In this document: piece by piece, positions 53,838 to 61,868 of the stretch
How positions within the stretch are numbered: position 1 is the stretch's first letter
Layout of the letters: each line of letters begins with the position of its first letter
Assembly: GCA_041168905.1 (NCBI GenBank)
Contig: JBEEJZ010000238.1
Span: 44,485 to 108,484, forward strand
Direction: 5' to 3'
Source of the DNA: JBEEJZ01 sp041168905
Lineage (GTDB): Bacteria > Pseudomonadota > Gammaproteobacteria > Burkholderiales > Burkholderiaceae_C
Length of the DNA stretch: 64,000 bases
Translations under genes and position numbers: made by a program
The notes under the pieces: generated by a model
Databases searched by the model: none
Told to the model about the DNA's origin: nothing
What the model saw: the letters and a program-made list of their open reading frames with translations, nothing else

Positions 53838-54884
53838 CTAAACGTTCTCAGGCGTAAACAGCTCCAGCGGCAAGACAAAGGGCTGGCCGTAGGCCTGCAC
53901 ATGGCCCGGTGCCAGGGCTTGCAACATCACCCGCAATGCCGTCTCTGCCACGGGGGCCAGCGGGGTCTGAATCGCCAGATCGACAAAGCCATCGACCAGT
54001 GCCAGGCGGTGTTCGGCCGTGAGCTCATGGCACACCATGACGATGGTGCGGTCCCGTCTTTCTTCGCGCAGGGCGCGCACGATGCCGGTGGTGCCGCCAC
54101 CGCCGGTGTCATACAAGCCCACTAGGTCCGGATGACGTGCCAGCAGGCTCAGCGTGGCCTCATAGGCCATTTGCTCGTCTTCCAGATTGACCTGGGCGTC
54201 CAGCACCCGCAACCCGGGTGCCTGTTCGCGCAAAGCCGAACGGAACGCCATCTCGCTGGTTTCCTGGCCCAGGTAGCGATGGCTACCGACAAACACGCCC
54301 ACATCGCCCTCGCCCCGGGACAAGCGCCGCACCGCCCAGGCGGCCGTGCGGCCACGTTGCCGGTTGTCGATGCCCACGCAACCCAGGCGATGTGGCGCGC
54401 TCAGGTCCGACAGCAAGGCCAGGCAGGGCACGCCCGTAGTGTGTAGCTGCTCGACCGCCGCTGTCACATGCGGGTGGTCCACGGCGACCAGGCCCACGGC
54501 ATCACAGCGCTGGCCCATGGCCAGCAGCCGTTCGGCAATGGCGGCTGGCTCCAGCACGTCCATGAATTCCATCTGAACGCTGCAGCGCCCCTGGCCTTGC
54601 AGGCTAAGGCGTTCCGCTGCTTCGCGCAGTGCCTGGGCCAAGGCTTCATAGAACGGCGAATGGCGTTTTTGCAGGCAAAAGCCCAGTCGCCGATTGCCAC
54701 CCTTGGCAGGCAGGCGCTGACGCATCAGGTGCACCGCGTGGTAACCCAGCCGGTCGGCGGTTTCGATCACGCGTAAAGCGGTGCCCTCGCGCACGGGCAG
54801 GCGACTGTTGAGCACGCGGTCCACCGTGGCGGTACTGACCCCGGCAGCCTCGGCAATGGCCTGAATGGTGATTTTGGGTTTCAT
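53838..54884 (-). CDS. LacI family transcriptional regulator, module 1
   Basis: A 348-residue repressor. ITIQAIAEAAGVSTATVDRV, then LNSRLPVREG, is the helix-turn-helix and hinge. The core has CVGIDNRQRGRTAAWAVRRL and HPDLVGLYDTGGGGTTGIVR. It is paralogous to the LacI protein at 56481-57509, with which it shares GRTAAWA, G(S/T)HR and HPDL(V/A)GLY. ATG 54884 is used because an upstream extension would cover the divergent promoter. It probably controls the desaturase-mocE pair transcribed away from it. Confidence 0.88.
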   Translation of the reverse strand: MKPKITIQAIAEAAGVSTATVDRVLNSRLPVREGTALRVIETADRLGYHAVHLMRQRLPAKGGNRRLGFCLQKRHSPFYEALAQALREAAERLSLQGQGRCSVQMEFMDVLEPAAIAERLLAMGQRCDAVGLVAVDHPHVTAAVEQLHTTGVPCLALLSDLSAPHRLGCVGIDNRQRGRTAAWAVRRLSRGEGDVGVFVGSHRYLGQETSEMAFRSALREQAPGLRVLDAQVNLEDEQMAYEATLSLLARHPDLVGLYDTGGGGTTGIVRALREERRDRTIVMVCHELTAEHRLALVDGFVDLAIQTPLAPVAETALRVMLQALAPGHVQAYGQPFVLPLELFTPENV

Positions 54885-54913
54885 GGGTTTTTCCCTGCAA
54901 GGAATGCAAGATA

Positions 54914-54976
54914 TTGAAGTCAAATTTTGATGGGATTTGATGCGATTTGATGGCCAGGTATTGGAAATATTTTTCG
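54914..54976 (+). promoter_or_regulatory. Control region of the mocD-like gene: phased TTTGATG repeats and an RpiR-type box
   Basis: TTTGATG occurs three times at exactly 10-bp steps (54926, 54936, 54946), preceded by the small dyad TTGA-AG-TCAA (54914-54923). GGAA-N6-TTCG (54963-54976) follows; on the other strand it reads almost like the AGAA-N6-TTCC box before the inositol transporter. All of this lies in the 136-base gap between the LacI gene and the desaturase gene. Which protein binds the phased repeats is unknown. Confidence 0.5.
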
Positions 54977-55020
54977 AATCACTATGATTCTGGAAACGCA
55001 TCCTCATCACCGCTTTCAAC

Positions 55021-56109
55021 ATGAACACCACCACCGTAGACACAAGCACGGCCCCGCCCACACGGGCCGATTACCAGCTCATCGGCGGCGCTGGCGAGCG
55101 CGCCGCCGCTGCCGGACTGGTCAATGCCAACTGGTACAAATGCCCGGTACCACGCCAGGTCATGAAGCAACTGATGCAGCGCGAAGACGCACGCGCCCTG
55201 CGCGACACCGTGCTGTGGTACGCGCTGATCCTGGCCTCGGGTGCCCTGGTGGTGTACGGCTGGAACGAGGGCTGGAGTCTGGGAGCTCTGTTCGCGGCTT
55301 ATTTTGTGTATGCCACGCTGTACTGCGGCCCCGCCGACAGCCGCTGGCATGAGAGCAGCCACGGCACCGCTTTCAAGACCCGCTGGATGAATGATCTGCT
55401 GTACCAGTTTGCCTGCTTTCAGGTGCTGCGCCGACCCGCCAAGTGGCGCTGGAGCCATGCCCGCCACCACACCGACACCCTTGTCACCGGCCGCGACCCC
55501 GAAGTGGCGGTGCCTGTGCCCACCGATCTGCTGAGCACCGCCCTGAATGTGTTCGCCATCAAGAACGGCCCCAAGGAGCTGTGGGCGGCGCTGCGTAACG
55601 CATTGGGCCACATCAGCGCCGAGGAAAAAACCTTTGTGCCCGAGATGGAGTGGCCGCGCATGGTGCGGGAGGCGCGCATCTGGATGCTGGTGTACGCGGG
55701 CGTCATTGCCACGGCCTGGCTGGCCCAGAGCTGGTTGCCGGTGCTGATGGTGGGCCTGCTGCCTGGCATGCTGGGCGCTTGGCTGTTCAACTTCTTTGGC
55801 TTGACCCAACATGCCGGTCTGCCTGAAAACGTGCTGGACCACCGCCTGAACTGCCGCACCGTCTACATGAATCCGGTGTTCCGCTTTCTGTACTGGAACA
55901 TGAACTACCACGTAGAACACCACATGTTCCCCATGGTGCCCTACCACGCGCTGCCTCAACTGCACGAAGCCATCAAGGCCGACTGCCCGCCGCCCTACCA
56001 GAGCACCCTGGCGGCCTACACCGAAATCCTTCCGGCCATCCTGCGCCAGGCCCGTGACCCCAGCCACCACGTGGTTCGGCCGCTGCCAGTGCCCGCAAGC
56101 GCCAGCTGA
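55021..56109 (+). CDS. Fatty acid desaturase-fold diiron oxygenase (MocD-like)
   Basis: A 362-residue membrane protein with the three histidine boxes of desaturase-type diiron enzymes: HESSH in RWHESSHGTAF, HARHH in WSHARHHTD and HVEHH in NYHVEHHMF. Hydrophobic segments lie near 65-105 and 220-265. In Sinorhizobium the related MocD works with the Rieske ferredoxin MocE in rhizopine (3-O-methyl-scyllo-inosamine) breakdown, and here a mocE-type gene follows 42 bases downstream. Together with the surrounding inositol genes this suggests oxidation (for example O-demethylation) of a modified cyclitol rather than fatty acid desaturation. Substrate is inference. Confidence 0.8.
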   Translation: MNTTTVDTSTAPPTRADYQLIGGAGERAAAAGLVNANWYKCPVPRQVMKQLMQREDARALRDTVLWYALILASGALVVYGWNEGWSLGALFAAYFVYATLYCGPADSRWHESSHGTAFKTRWMNDLLYQFACFQVLRRPAKWRWSHARHHTDTLVTGRDPEVAVPVPTDLLSTALNVFAIKNGPKELWAALRNALGHISAEEKTFVPEMEWPRMVREARIWMLVYAGVIATAWLAQSWLPVLMVGLLPGMLGAWLFNFFGLTQHAGLPENVLDHRLNCRTVYMNPVFRFLYWNMNYHVEHHMFPMVPYHALPQLHEAIKADCPPPYQSTLAAYTEILPAILRQARDPSHHVVRPLPVPASAS

Positions 56110-56151
56110 TCCCTTTTACCAACCCCCATTCACACTCACACTGGAGACACC

Positions 56152-56463
56152 ATGAGCTCATGGATAGACGTTTGCGCCCTGGACGACATCGACGACGAGG
56201 ACGTGATGCGCTTTGACCACGGCGGCCACAGCTACGCCGTGTACCGCTACGAAGACAAGGTGTACGCCACCGACGGCCTGTGCACCCACGAAAAGGTGCA
56301 CCTGTGCGATGGCCTGGTGATGGAACACGTCATCGAGTGCCCCTAGCACAACGGCCGCTTCGACATCCGCGACGGCCGCGCCCTGGGGGCGCCGGTGTGC
56401 ATCAACCTCAAAACCTACCCGGCCCGGGTTGAGGGCGGGAACATCCAGATTCAGGTCGGCTGA
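56152..56463 (+). pseudogene. MocE-type Rieske 2Fe-2S ferredoxin interrupted by an amber codon
   Basis: The frame encodes 103 residues of a MocE-type Rieske ferredoxin, but codon 65 is TAG (56344-56346), where the intact paralogue at 59558-59866 has AAG in ECPKHNGRFD. The stop falls inside the second cluster motif CPxH, so the truncated product keeps Cys-Thr-His and one cysteine but loses the last histidine ligand and cannot hold the cluster normally. The sequence after the stop is still well conserved, so the mutation is recent or the codon is suppressed. Located directly after the mocD-like gene. Confidence 0.85.
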
Positions 56464-56480
56464 TTCAACGCTGCTGCGTT

Positions 56481-57509
56481 TTAAAGGTTCTCGCGGGTGA
56501 CCAGATTGAAGGGCACATACACACGCTGCCCACCCGCGTCCGGGCCCTGCTCCCTGGCGCGCAGGGCCACCTGGATGGCGGCTTGTGCGATGGCTTGGTA
56601 GGGGTGCGCAATCACCATGGCCAGGCGTCCGTCCATCAGGCCACTGCGGGTGCTGGGCAACACATCATGGCCCACCAGCAACACCTGACGCTGAAGGTCC
56701 AGGTCGCGCAAGGCCGCAATGGCCCCGGCTACTCCCCCGCCAGAGACATACAGGCCGGCCAGATCCGGGTGCTCACGCAGCAACTTCTCGGTGAGCTCGC
56801 GTGCGTTGGCGTCTGACTCATAGGTGGCCAAGGGCTCGAGCAGGGTGCGCTCGGGCATGAACTCGCGCACAAAGGACCGAAATCCGCTTTCAAACAGGTC
56901 GTGGCACCGAAAGCGGTGCGTGCCCACAAACATGGCCAGCTTGCCCGGCCGATGGCACAGGTGCTCGAACGCCCAGGCCGCGGTGCGCCCCACTTTCCAG
57001 CTGTCCAGGCCGACATAGCTCACATGGCTGCTTGCCGATAGCGGCGACACGATGGCCACCACCGGCTTGCCCTGTTTTTGCAGGTCATCAATGGCTTGCG
57101 CCACCATGGGGTGGTCGGCGGCCTGGACACACATGGCGTCCTGGTGCCGTCCCATGGCAGTGATCCGTTCAGAGATGGCTTCGGGCGACAAATCGGCCAC
57201 CTGTTCCAGGTGCAGATACACCTTGACATGTTTGAGCTCCAGGCAGGCTTGCTCAAACCCATCGGCCAGCGCTTGCGAAAACGCCAGGTGTGGTGTCTGA
57301 ATGAACACGCCCAGCTTCAGTTGCGCCTCGGCCAAGGCTGCACGGTGTTGCATGGCACCCAGGCCATAAAAGCCCACTTGCTGCGCGGCCTGCAGCACCC
57401 GCTGCAGGGTGAGGGGCTTGATGTGCGGATGGCCGGCAATGACGCGATTGACGGTTGCCACCGACACCTGGGCCTGCTGGGCAACATCTCGGATAGTGGT
57501 GCGACTCAT
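56481..57509 (-). CDS. LacI family transcriptional regulator, module 2
   Basis: A 342-residue repressor: TTIRDVAQQAQVSVATVNRV is the helix-turn-helix, and YVGLDSWKVGRTAAWAFEHL, FVGTHRFRCHDLFESGFRSF and HPDLAGLYVSGGGVAGAIAA mark the ligand core. It is a paralogue of the LacI protein at 53838-54884 and, like it, sits divergent from a membrane diiron oxygenase gene. It probably controls the genes at 57694-59510. Confidence 0.88.
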   Translation of the reverse strand: MSRTTIRDVAQQAQVSVATVNRVIAGHPHIKPLTLQRVLQAAQQVGFYGLGAMQHRAALAEAQLKLGVFIQTPHLAFSQALADGFEQACLELKHVKVYLHLEQVADLSPEAISERITAMGRHQDAMCVQAADHPMVAQAIDDLQKQGKPVVAIVSPLSASSHVSYVGLDSWKVGRTAAWAFEHLCHRPGKLAMFVGTHRFRCHDLFESGFRSFVREFMPERTLLEPLATYESDANARELTEKLLREHPDLAGLYVSGGGVAGAIAALRDLDLQRQVLLVGHDVLPSTRSGLMDGRLAMVIAHPYQAIAQAAIQVALRAREQGPDAGGQRVYVPFNLVTRENL

Positions 57510-57533
57510 TTCGCAATTCTGACACTGAACGTA

Positions 57534-57595
57534 TCAAGATTTTCAGATGTCTCAAGACTTGATATTTTGAAGAGTAAAACAGAAGATTTTCAGAT
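57534..57595 (+). promoter_or_regulatory. Repeats in the control region of the sterol-desaturase-type gene
   Basis: The 13-bp word AAGATTTTCAGAT occurs twice (57536-57548 and 57583-57595, 47 bp apart), with the dyad TCAAG-A-CTTGA (57552-57562) between them. The region is AT-rich and lies between the divergent LacI and diiron-oxygenase genes. The dyad is a plausible operator; the role of the direct repeat is unknown. Confidence 0.45.
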
Positions 57596-57693
57596 CAATA
57601 AAAGATATGAAATAGATCATTACTGGCAAAAAATATGCTCTTTCAAGACACAAAACCTACACTTGCGCCCTACGGTCTTTTCAAGGTGGAACG

Positions 57694-58704
57694 ATGGACG
57701 ACTCTCGTTACGGCAAACGCAACAAAAAAGGCGATTGGGCACCTAGCGCCCCTCTCGAATCCTCTGCACTTTGGCAGTGGCCTCCCCAACCCGCCAAGTG
57801 GTTGCCTTGGGTATTGGGCTTTGTCTGGCCCTGGAATGCCCTGTTTGTGATGATCACCTGTTTGACCTGGTGGCTCGTCATCCCCGAGCCTGCAGTGATG
57901 GCGCAATTGCAGTGGTCTTGGGTGCTCAAGCTGTTCGCCTGGAACTGGCTGGGCTTACTGGCTTACTACGGCTTGTTTGAGGGTCTGCTGTATGCCCGCA
58001 AAACCCAGGACCGGCGCTTCAAGTACAACGGCAAGTTTCCGGCCGAGCAGCCCTCGGATGTGTTCTGGTTCAAGAGCCAGAACATCGACAACTTCATCCG
58101 CAGCTTTTTCATCAGCATCCCGATCGGCTCGGCCATCGAGGTGTTGCTGCTGTGGCAGTACGCCAACGGGGGCATGGCTGCCTTGTCCTGGGACACCCAG
58201 GCGGTGTTGATCTGCGCCTGGTTCCCGCTGGCCATGTTTGTGCAGGAGCTGCACTTTTTCGCTATACACCGGCTCAGCCACACCGCCTTTCTCTACAAAT
58301 GGGTGCACAGCGTGCATCACAACTCCGTCAATCCCTCACCCTGGTCATCCATGTCCATGCATCCGGTAGAAGGCTTGATGTACTTTGCGGTCGCTTTGTG
58401 GGTCCTGGTGCTGCCGGCGCATCCGCTGATCGCCATTCACCTGTTCACCATTCCGGCATTTGGCGCCATCGTGGGCCACATTGGCTTTGATCGCATCGAG
58501 CTTCCTGCCGGTGCCAGCACCCAGCCACACAGCTACGCGCACTACCTGCACCACAAGCACTTTGAGGTGAACTACTGCGACAACGGCAGCGTACCTCTGG
58601 ACACCTGGTTTGGCTCCTGGCACGACGGCTCTGCAGAAGGCGAGCGCCGCATGCAAGAGCGCTACGCCGCCAAGGTGGCCCGCTTGAACACCCCCAAAAC
58701 TTGA
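57694..58704 (+). CDS. Sterol desaturase / fatty acid hydroxylase family diiron oxygenase
   Basis: A 336-residue membrane protein with about four to six hydrophobic segments. The histidine clusters of the family are HRLSH (in FAIHRLSHTAF), HSVHH (WVHSVHHNSVNPSPWSSMSM) and HYLHHKHFEVNY. AAGGTGGA lies just before ATG 57694. The fold binds two irons and hydroxylates or desaturates lipids, sterols or other hydrophobic or polar substrates. It is followed 14 bases later by a PanB-like gene, and the convergent intact mocE gene is the nearest electron carrier. I infer a role parallel to the MocD-like enzyme of module 1. Confidence 0.82.
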   Translation: MDDSRYGKRNKKGDWAPSAPLESSALWQWPPQPAKWLPWVLGFVWPWNALFVMITCLTWWLVIPEPAVMAQLQWSWVLKLFAWNWLGLLAYYGLFEGLLYARKTQDRRFKYNGKFPAEQPSDVFWFKSQNIDNFIRSFFISIPIGSAIEVLLLWQYANGGMAALSWDTQAVLICAWFPLAMFVQELHFFAIHRLSHTAFLYKWVHSVHHNSVNPSPWSSMSMHPVEGLMYFAVALWVLVLPAHPLIAIHLFTIPAFGAIVGHIGFDRIELPAGASTQPHSYAHYLHHKHFEVNYCDNGSVPLDTWFGSWHDGSAEGERRMQERYAAKVARLNTPKT

Positions 58705-58718
58705 GACAGGAGCTTCAG

Positions 58719-59510
58719 ATGAGCCTGAAAAAACCTTCGGTCTATGACCTTCTGAGCCAAAAAGGCCAGCGCAAATGGGTGCAACTGCACATCGACACCC
58801 CAGAAGAAGCTGCCGCAGCGATCGACGCCGGCATACAAATCCTGTCTTGCGAACCCGACCACAACCTGGAACTCATCCGACGCGCAGCGCCGGCAGGTTT
58901 TTTGAGCGCAGGCATGCCGCACGGCAGCATTAGCTCGGCACAAGACGCTATCCGCAGTGGCTTCGAGATCTTGCGACGCGGTGCCGATGCGGTGTATTGC
59001 TCACACTCACCCCAGTGGATAGAAGCCATGGCGCGTGAAGGCATTCCGGTCACCGGCCACGTGGGGCTGGTGCCCAACTGGGGCACCTGGACCAACTTTC
59101 GCGCCATCGGCAAAACCCCTGACGAAGCCATGCGGGTCTTTCAGGCGGCCAAAGACCTTGAGAGTGCCGGAGCTGCTTTTCTTGAGGTGGAAGTGGTGCC
59201 CGAGCCCCTGGCCGTTTACATCACACGGAACGTGCGCATGGTGACCATGGGCATGGGTTGTGGTACGGCCTGCGACACGCAATACCTCTTCTCCAGCGAT
59301 GTGCTGGGAACCAACCAGGGACACATGCCCAGGCATTCAAAAAAATATGCCGACATACCGGCAATGCTGGCCCAAGTGCAAGAGGCGCGGGTGCAGGCCT
59401 TCAAGTCCTATGTGGCCGATTGCGAATCCGGGGCGTATCCGGAACCCCGGCATGTGGTGCCGATGCAAGACGAAGCCCTGGCCACCTTCACCGCCAGGGC
59501 CGGTCGCTGA
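58719..59510 (+). CDS. PanB-superfamily (ketopantoate hydroxymethyltransferase-like) enzyme, copy 1
   Basis: A 263-residue TIM barrel. GIPVTGHVGLVPNWGTWTNF, then RAIGKTPDEAM, LEVEVVPEPLAVYI (position of the PanB catalytic glutamate) and MGMGCGTACDTQYL-FSSDVLG follow the PanB pattern closely. Two magnesium-binding aspartates of PanB are absent: the GDS site reads SCEP and the (V/A)DMPFGSY site reads AGMPHGS. So it is unlikely to make ketopantoate. ACAGGAG precedes ATG 58719. A second, diverged copy is at 62947-63756. The reaction is unknown; a one-carbon or aldol reaction on a cyclitol-derived keto acid is a guess. Confidence 0.75.
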   Translation: MSLKKPSVYDLLSQKGQRKWVQLHIDTPEEAAAAIDAGIQILSCEPDHNLELIRRAAPAGFLSAGMPHGSISSAQDAIRSGFEILRRGADAVYCSHSPQWIEAMAREGIPVTGHVGLVPNWGTWTNFRAIGKTPDEAMRVFQAAKDLESAGAAFLEVEVVPEPLAVYITRNVRMVTMGMGCGTACDTQYLFSSDVLGTNQGHMPRHSKKYADIPAMLAQVQEARVQAFKSYVADCESGAYPEPRHVVPMQDEALATFTARAGR

Positions 59511-59557
59511 GACCTTGCGCGGCTGATGTCGCGGCAGCTAAGGCTGCCGCCCAGTGA

Positions 59558-59866
59558 TCAGATCTGGACCCAGACTTTGCCTTCTTCGACCTTGCAGGGG
59601 TAGGTCTTGAGCGCAACGCAGACCGGCGCACCCAGTGGCCGACCGTCTCGGATGTCGAAACGTCCGTTGTGCTTGGGGCACTCGATGACGTGTTCCATCA
59701 CCAGACCGTCGCACAGGTGTACGTTTTCGTGGGTGCACAGGCCGTCGCTGGCGTATGCCTGATCGCCAACACGGTAAATCGCAAAAGTGCGGCTGCCATG
59801 GTCGAATCGGGTCACGTCTTCATCGTCGATGTCGTCGAGGTCAACGGTTGCAATCCAATCTGTCAT
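59558..59866 (-). CDS. MocE-type Rieske 2Fe-2S ferredoxin (intact)
   Basis: A 102-residue small ferredoxin with both Rieske cluster motifs, CTHE in DGLCTHENVHLCDG and CPKH in VIECPKHNGRFDIR. It is closely related to the interrupted copy at 56152-56463. It should pass electrons from an unlinked reductase (no MocF-like gene is in the window) to a diiron or Rieske-type oxygenase, and may serve both membrane oxygenases nearby. It is convergent with the PanB-like gene. Confidence 0.9.
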   Translation of the reverse strand: MTDWIATVDLDDIDDEDVTRFDHGSRTFAIYRVGDQAYASDGLCTHENVHLCDGLVMEHVIECPKHNGRFDIRDGRPLGAPVCVALKTYPCKVEEGKVWVQI

Positions 59867-59954
59867 GTGTCGTTCCTTTCAGTTTTTAGGGGGGAAGGCG
59901 TAGGGCCTGGAAACAAAATAAGAGGGCCTGAACAAGCGGGTTTGCGCGGCATGC

Positions 59955-60752
59955 TCAATGCGCAACCATGCGTCCCAGCGCATCGCAAAAAGCCACGGTC
60001 TTGAACGGATCCTGCTGGGTGCTGATGGTCCGAAAGGACGCAATCAACTCGCAGGCCAGGGTGAAGCCGGTGGACCTGAAGCCGATAAAGTGCAGCGCAT
60101 TGGGGTGGTTGGACACCTGGCGGTAGGCCCGATTTCCCCGGCATGTTCCCCGGCTTGTGGGGGTGAGGTCCGTGGGCAGAATGATCCACAGGTCACCAGC
60201 GCGCGGAAGTTCCTCGCCCAGCTCATGCGTCTCGATGCCGGCGATGCCCAGTCCGTGGATCAGACGCTGGTGCAAATACGCCAGACTCTGGGTCGGACGG
60301 GTCATGATCACGCGCTCAGCCCCCTGGAGGGCTTGCACCACCCGCGAAAATTCAGGCCGCAAGATTTCGGACTGAATCTGGGCAATATCGGCAGCCATTT
60401 TTTCGATGTAGCTGATGGCCGTGTGCTGCGAATCGCTCGGGCACCATGGTGCCCCCGAGGCCTGCGCCGCGCTGATGGGCAGCGTAGGCAAGAAGGCCAG
60501 CTTCAGTTCCCGAAACCCCTTCAGGCCATAGCGCTGCGCCAGTCGAACCACTGCGGCAGGTATGGTTTGCGAGGCCTGGGCCACCTCCTGTATGCCCATA
60601 CGATGCAGGCCATGGGCGTGTTCAATGCAATATTGCGCGACCCGCCTTAGCGGGGGACTGAGCTTGCCCAGATCCGACTGCAACTGCATCAGCATGGCAT
60701 GGCCGGGCGACGCTTCAAAAGTCATGCGCTGGTGGGCAAGAGAGGTCTGCAT
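59955..60752 (-). CDS. MurR/RpiR family transcriptional regulator
   Basis: A 265-residue regulator. The N-terminal domain (LSPPLRRVAQYCIEHAHGLH, then QEVAQASQTIPAAVVRLAQR and YGLKGFRELKLAF) is a clear RpiR helix-turn-helix. The SIS sugar-phosphate domain starts near residue 105 (QGAERVIMTRPTQSLAYLHQ). The last 65 or so residues do not show the usual SIS motifs, and the protein is slightly short, so the C-terminus may be altered. RpiR-type IolR proteins repress inositol genes in rhizobia; GGAA-N6-TTCC-like boxes in this window support that role. The start is 34 bases from the divergent LacI gene. Confidence 0.75.
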   Translation of the reverse strand: MQTSLAHQRMTFEASPGHAMLMQLQSDLGKLSPPLRRVAQYCIEHAHGLHRMGIQEVAQASQTIPAAVVRLAQRYGLKGFRELKLAFLPTLPISAAQASGAPWCPSDSQHTAISYIEKMAADIAQIQSEILRPEFSRVVQALQGAERVIMTRPTQSLAYLHQRLIHGLGIAGIETHELGEELPRAGDLWIILPTDLTPTSRGTCRGNRAYRQVSNHPNALHFIGFRSTGFTLACELIASFRTISTQQDPFKTVAFCDALGRMVAH

Positions 60753-60786
60753 GGTTCGCCTTTTGTGTTGTAATTTCTTCGAAGCA

Positions 60787-61824
60787 ATGTCCTCAAACTC
60801 ATCTGTGTCTCCCCGCCCACGCTCCGGAAAAAAAGTCACTGCACGTGATGTTGCCGAGCGTGCAGGCGTGTCGAAATGGACGGTGTCCCGCGCCTACACC
60901 GACGGCGCATCGATTGCCCCCGAGGTGCGCGACAAGGTCCGGCGTCTGGCCGAGGAGATGGGTTATTCGCCCAACCTGCTTGCCCGCAGCCTGACCACGC
61001 GTAGCTCGGGCTTGATTGCGGTGGTTGTGGACGAACTGGGCAACCCCAACCAGCTGTACTCCCTGAACGAAGCAAGCCGCCAACTCCAAGGCAAGGGACT
61101 GAGCACCTTGCTGTTGAATGTGAGCCCGGAGTACAGCCCGGCCACCGCCCTGCAGCTGGCGGACCAACTGCAGGTGCAGGGCATCATGTTTTTGGGCACC
61201 ACGCTGAAGCACGAGCTGATCGAGCTGGCCCAGCGGATCAAGCACATCCCGCTGGTGGTCATCATGCGCAACAGTGGTTTGGCCAGCATTCCCTTTGTCA
61301 GCACCGATGGCTATGCGGCGGGCTCTGAAATCGCCGAGCTGTTTTTGTCGCAGGGCTACCGGCGCATTGGTTACATGGCCGGTCCCATGTCCGAACGTAC
61401 CGAGTTGCGCCGGATGGAGGGCTTTCGCGACCGTCTGGCGCAAGCCGGCATTGAGCTGGCCACCGTGCTGGAGACCTTGCATTACCGGCGTGAGCAAGGC
61501 ATGGCGACCCTGCAGCGCTACCTGGAGGCCACGCCCCGCGCAGAACGTCTGGAAGCGATTTTTTGCGAAAACGACATCCTGGCCGTGGGCGCACTGGACG
61601 CGCTGAAGACGGCCCATGCCGACCACAAGATGGCAGTGGTGGGCTTTGACGACATTGAGCTGGCGTCCTCGCCCAGCTACAACCTGACCACTTTCCGGCA
61701 GCCCGTGGAGTTTTTGGTGAGCGAAGCCATCAAGGCTGTTCTGGCGCCCGAGGCAACACAGATCAAGTCCCTCATGGCGCCGGGCTCCCTGGTGTTGCGA
61801 GGGTCGCATCGTCGTATCGCCTAG
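60787..61824 (+). CDS. LacI family transcriptional regulator (next to iolG)
   Basis: A 345-residue repressor with VTARDVAERAGVSKWTVSRA, then YTDGASIAPEVRDKVRRLAE and YSPNLLARSLTTRSSGLIAV. The core has SQGYRRIGYMAGPMSERTEL and VVGFDDIELASSPSYNLTTF. It is a more typical LacI/PurR type than the module 1 and 2 paralogues. It is convergent with iolG (44-base gap) and divergent from the RpiR gene, and could regulate either side. Confidence 0.88.
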   Translation: MSSNSSVSPRPRSGKKVTARDVAERAGVSKWTVSRAYTDGASIAPEVRDKVRRLAEEMGYSPNLLARSLTTRSSGLIAVVVDELGNPNQLYSLNEASRQLQGKGLSTLLLNVSPEYSPATALQLADQLQVQGIMFLGTTLKHELIELAQRIKHIPLVVIMRNSGLASIPFVSTDGYAAGSEIAELFLSQGYRRIGYMAGPMSERTELRRMEGFRDRLAQAGIELATVLETLHYRREQGMATLQRYLEATPRAERLEAIFCENDILAVGALDALKTAHADHKMAVVGFDDIELASSPSYNLTTFRQPVEFLVSEAIKAVLAPEATQIKSLMAPGSLVLRGSHRRIA

Positions 61825-61868
61825 CTGCAAGAGTGGGCCCCGGCGCGCCGGGGCGAACATGCAAACCC

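Noticed and set aside
55021..56109. Plain acyl-lipid desaturase of membrane fatty acids
   Set aside because: Histidine boxes alone would allow it, but the mocE-type partner, divergent LacI regulator and inositol genes argue for the MocD-like role; kept only as the alternative.
58719..59510. Calling this gene (and 62947-63756) panB
   Set aside because: The fold matches but two magnesium-binding aspartates are replaced and the context is cyclitol catabolism, not pantothenate synthesis.
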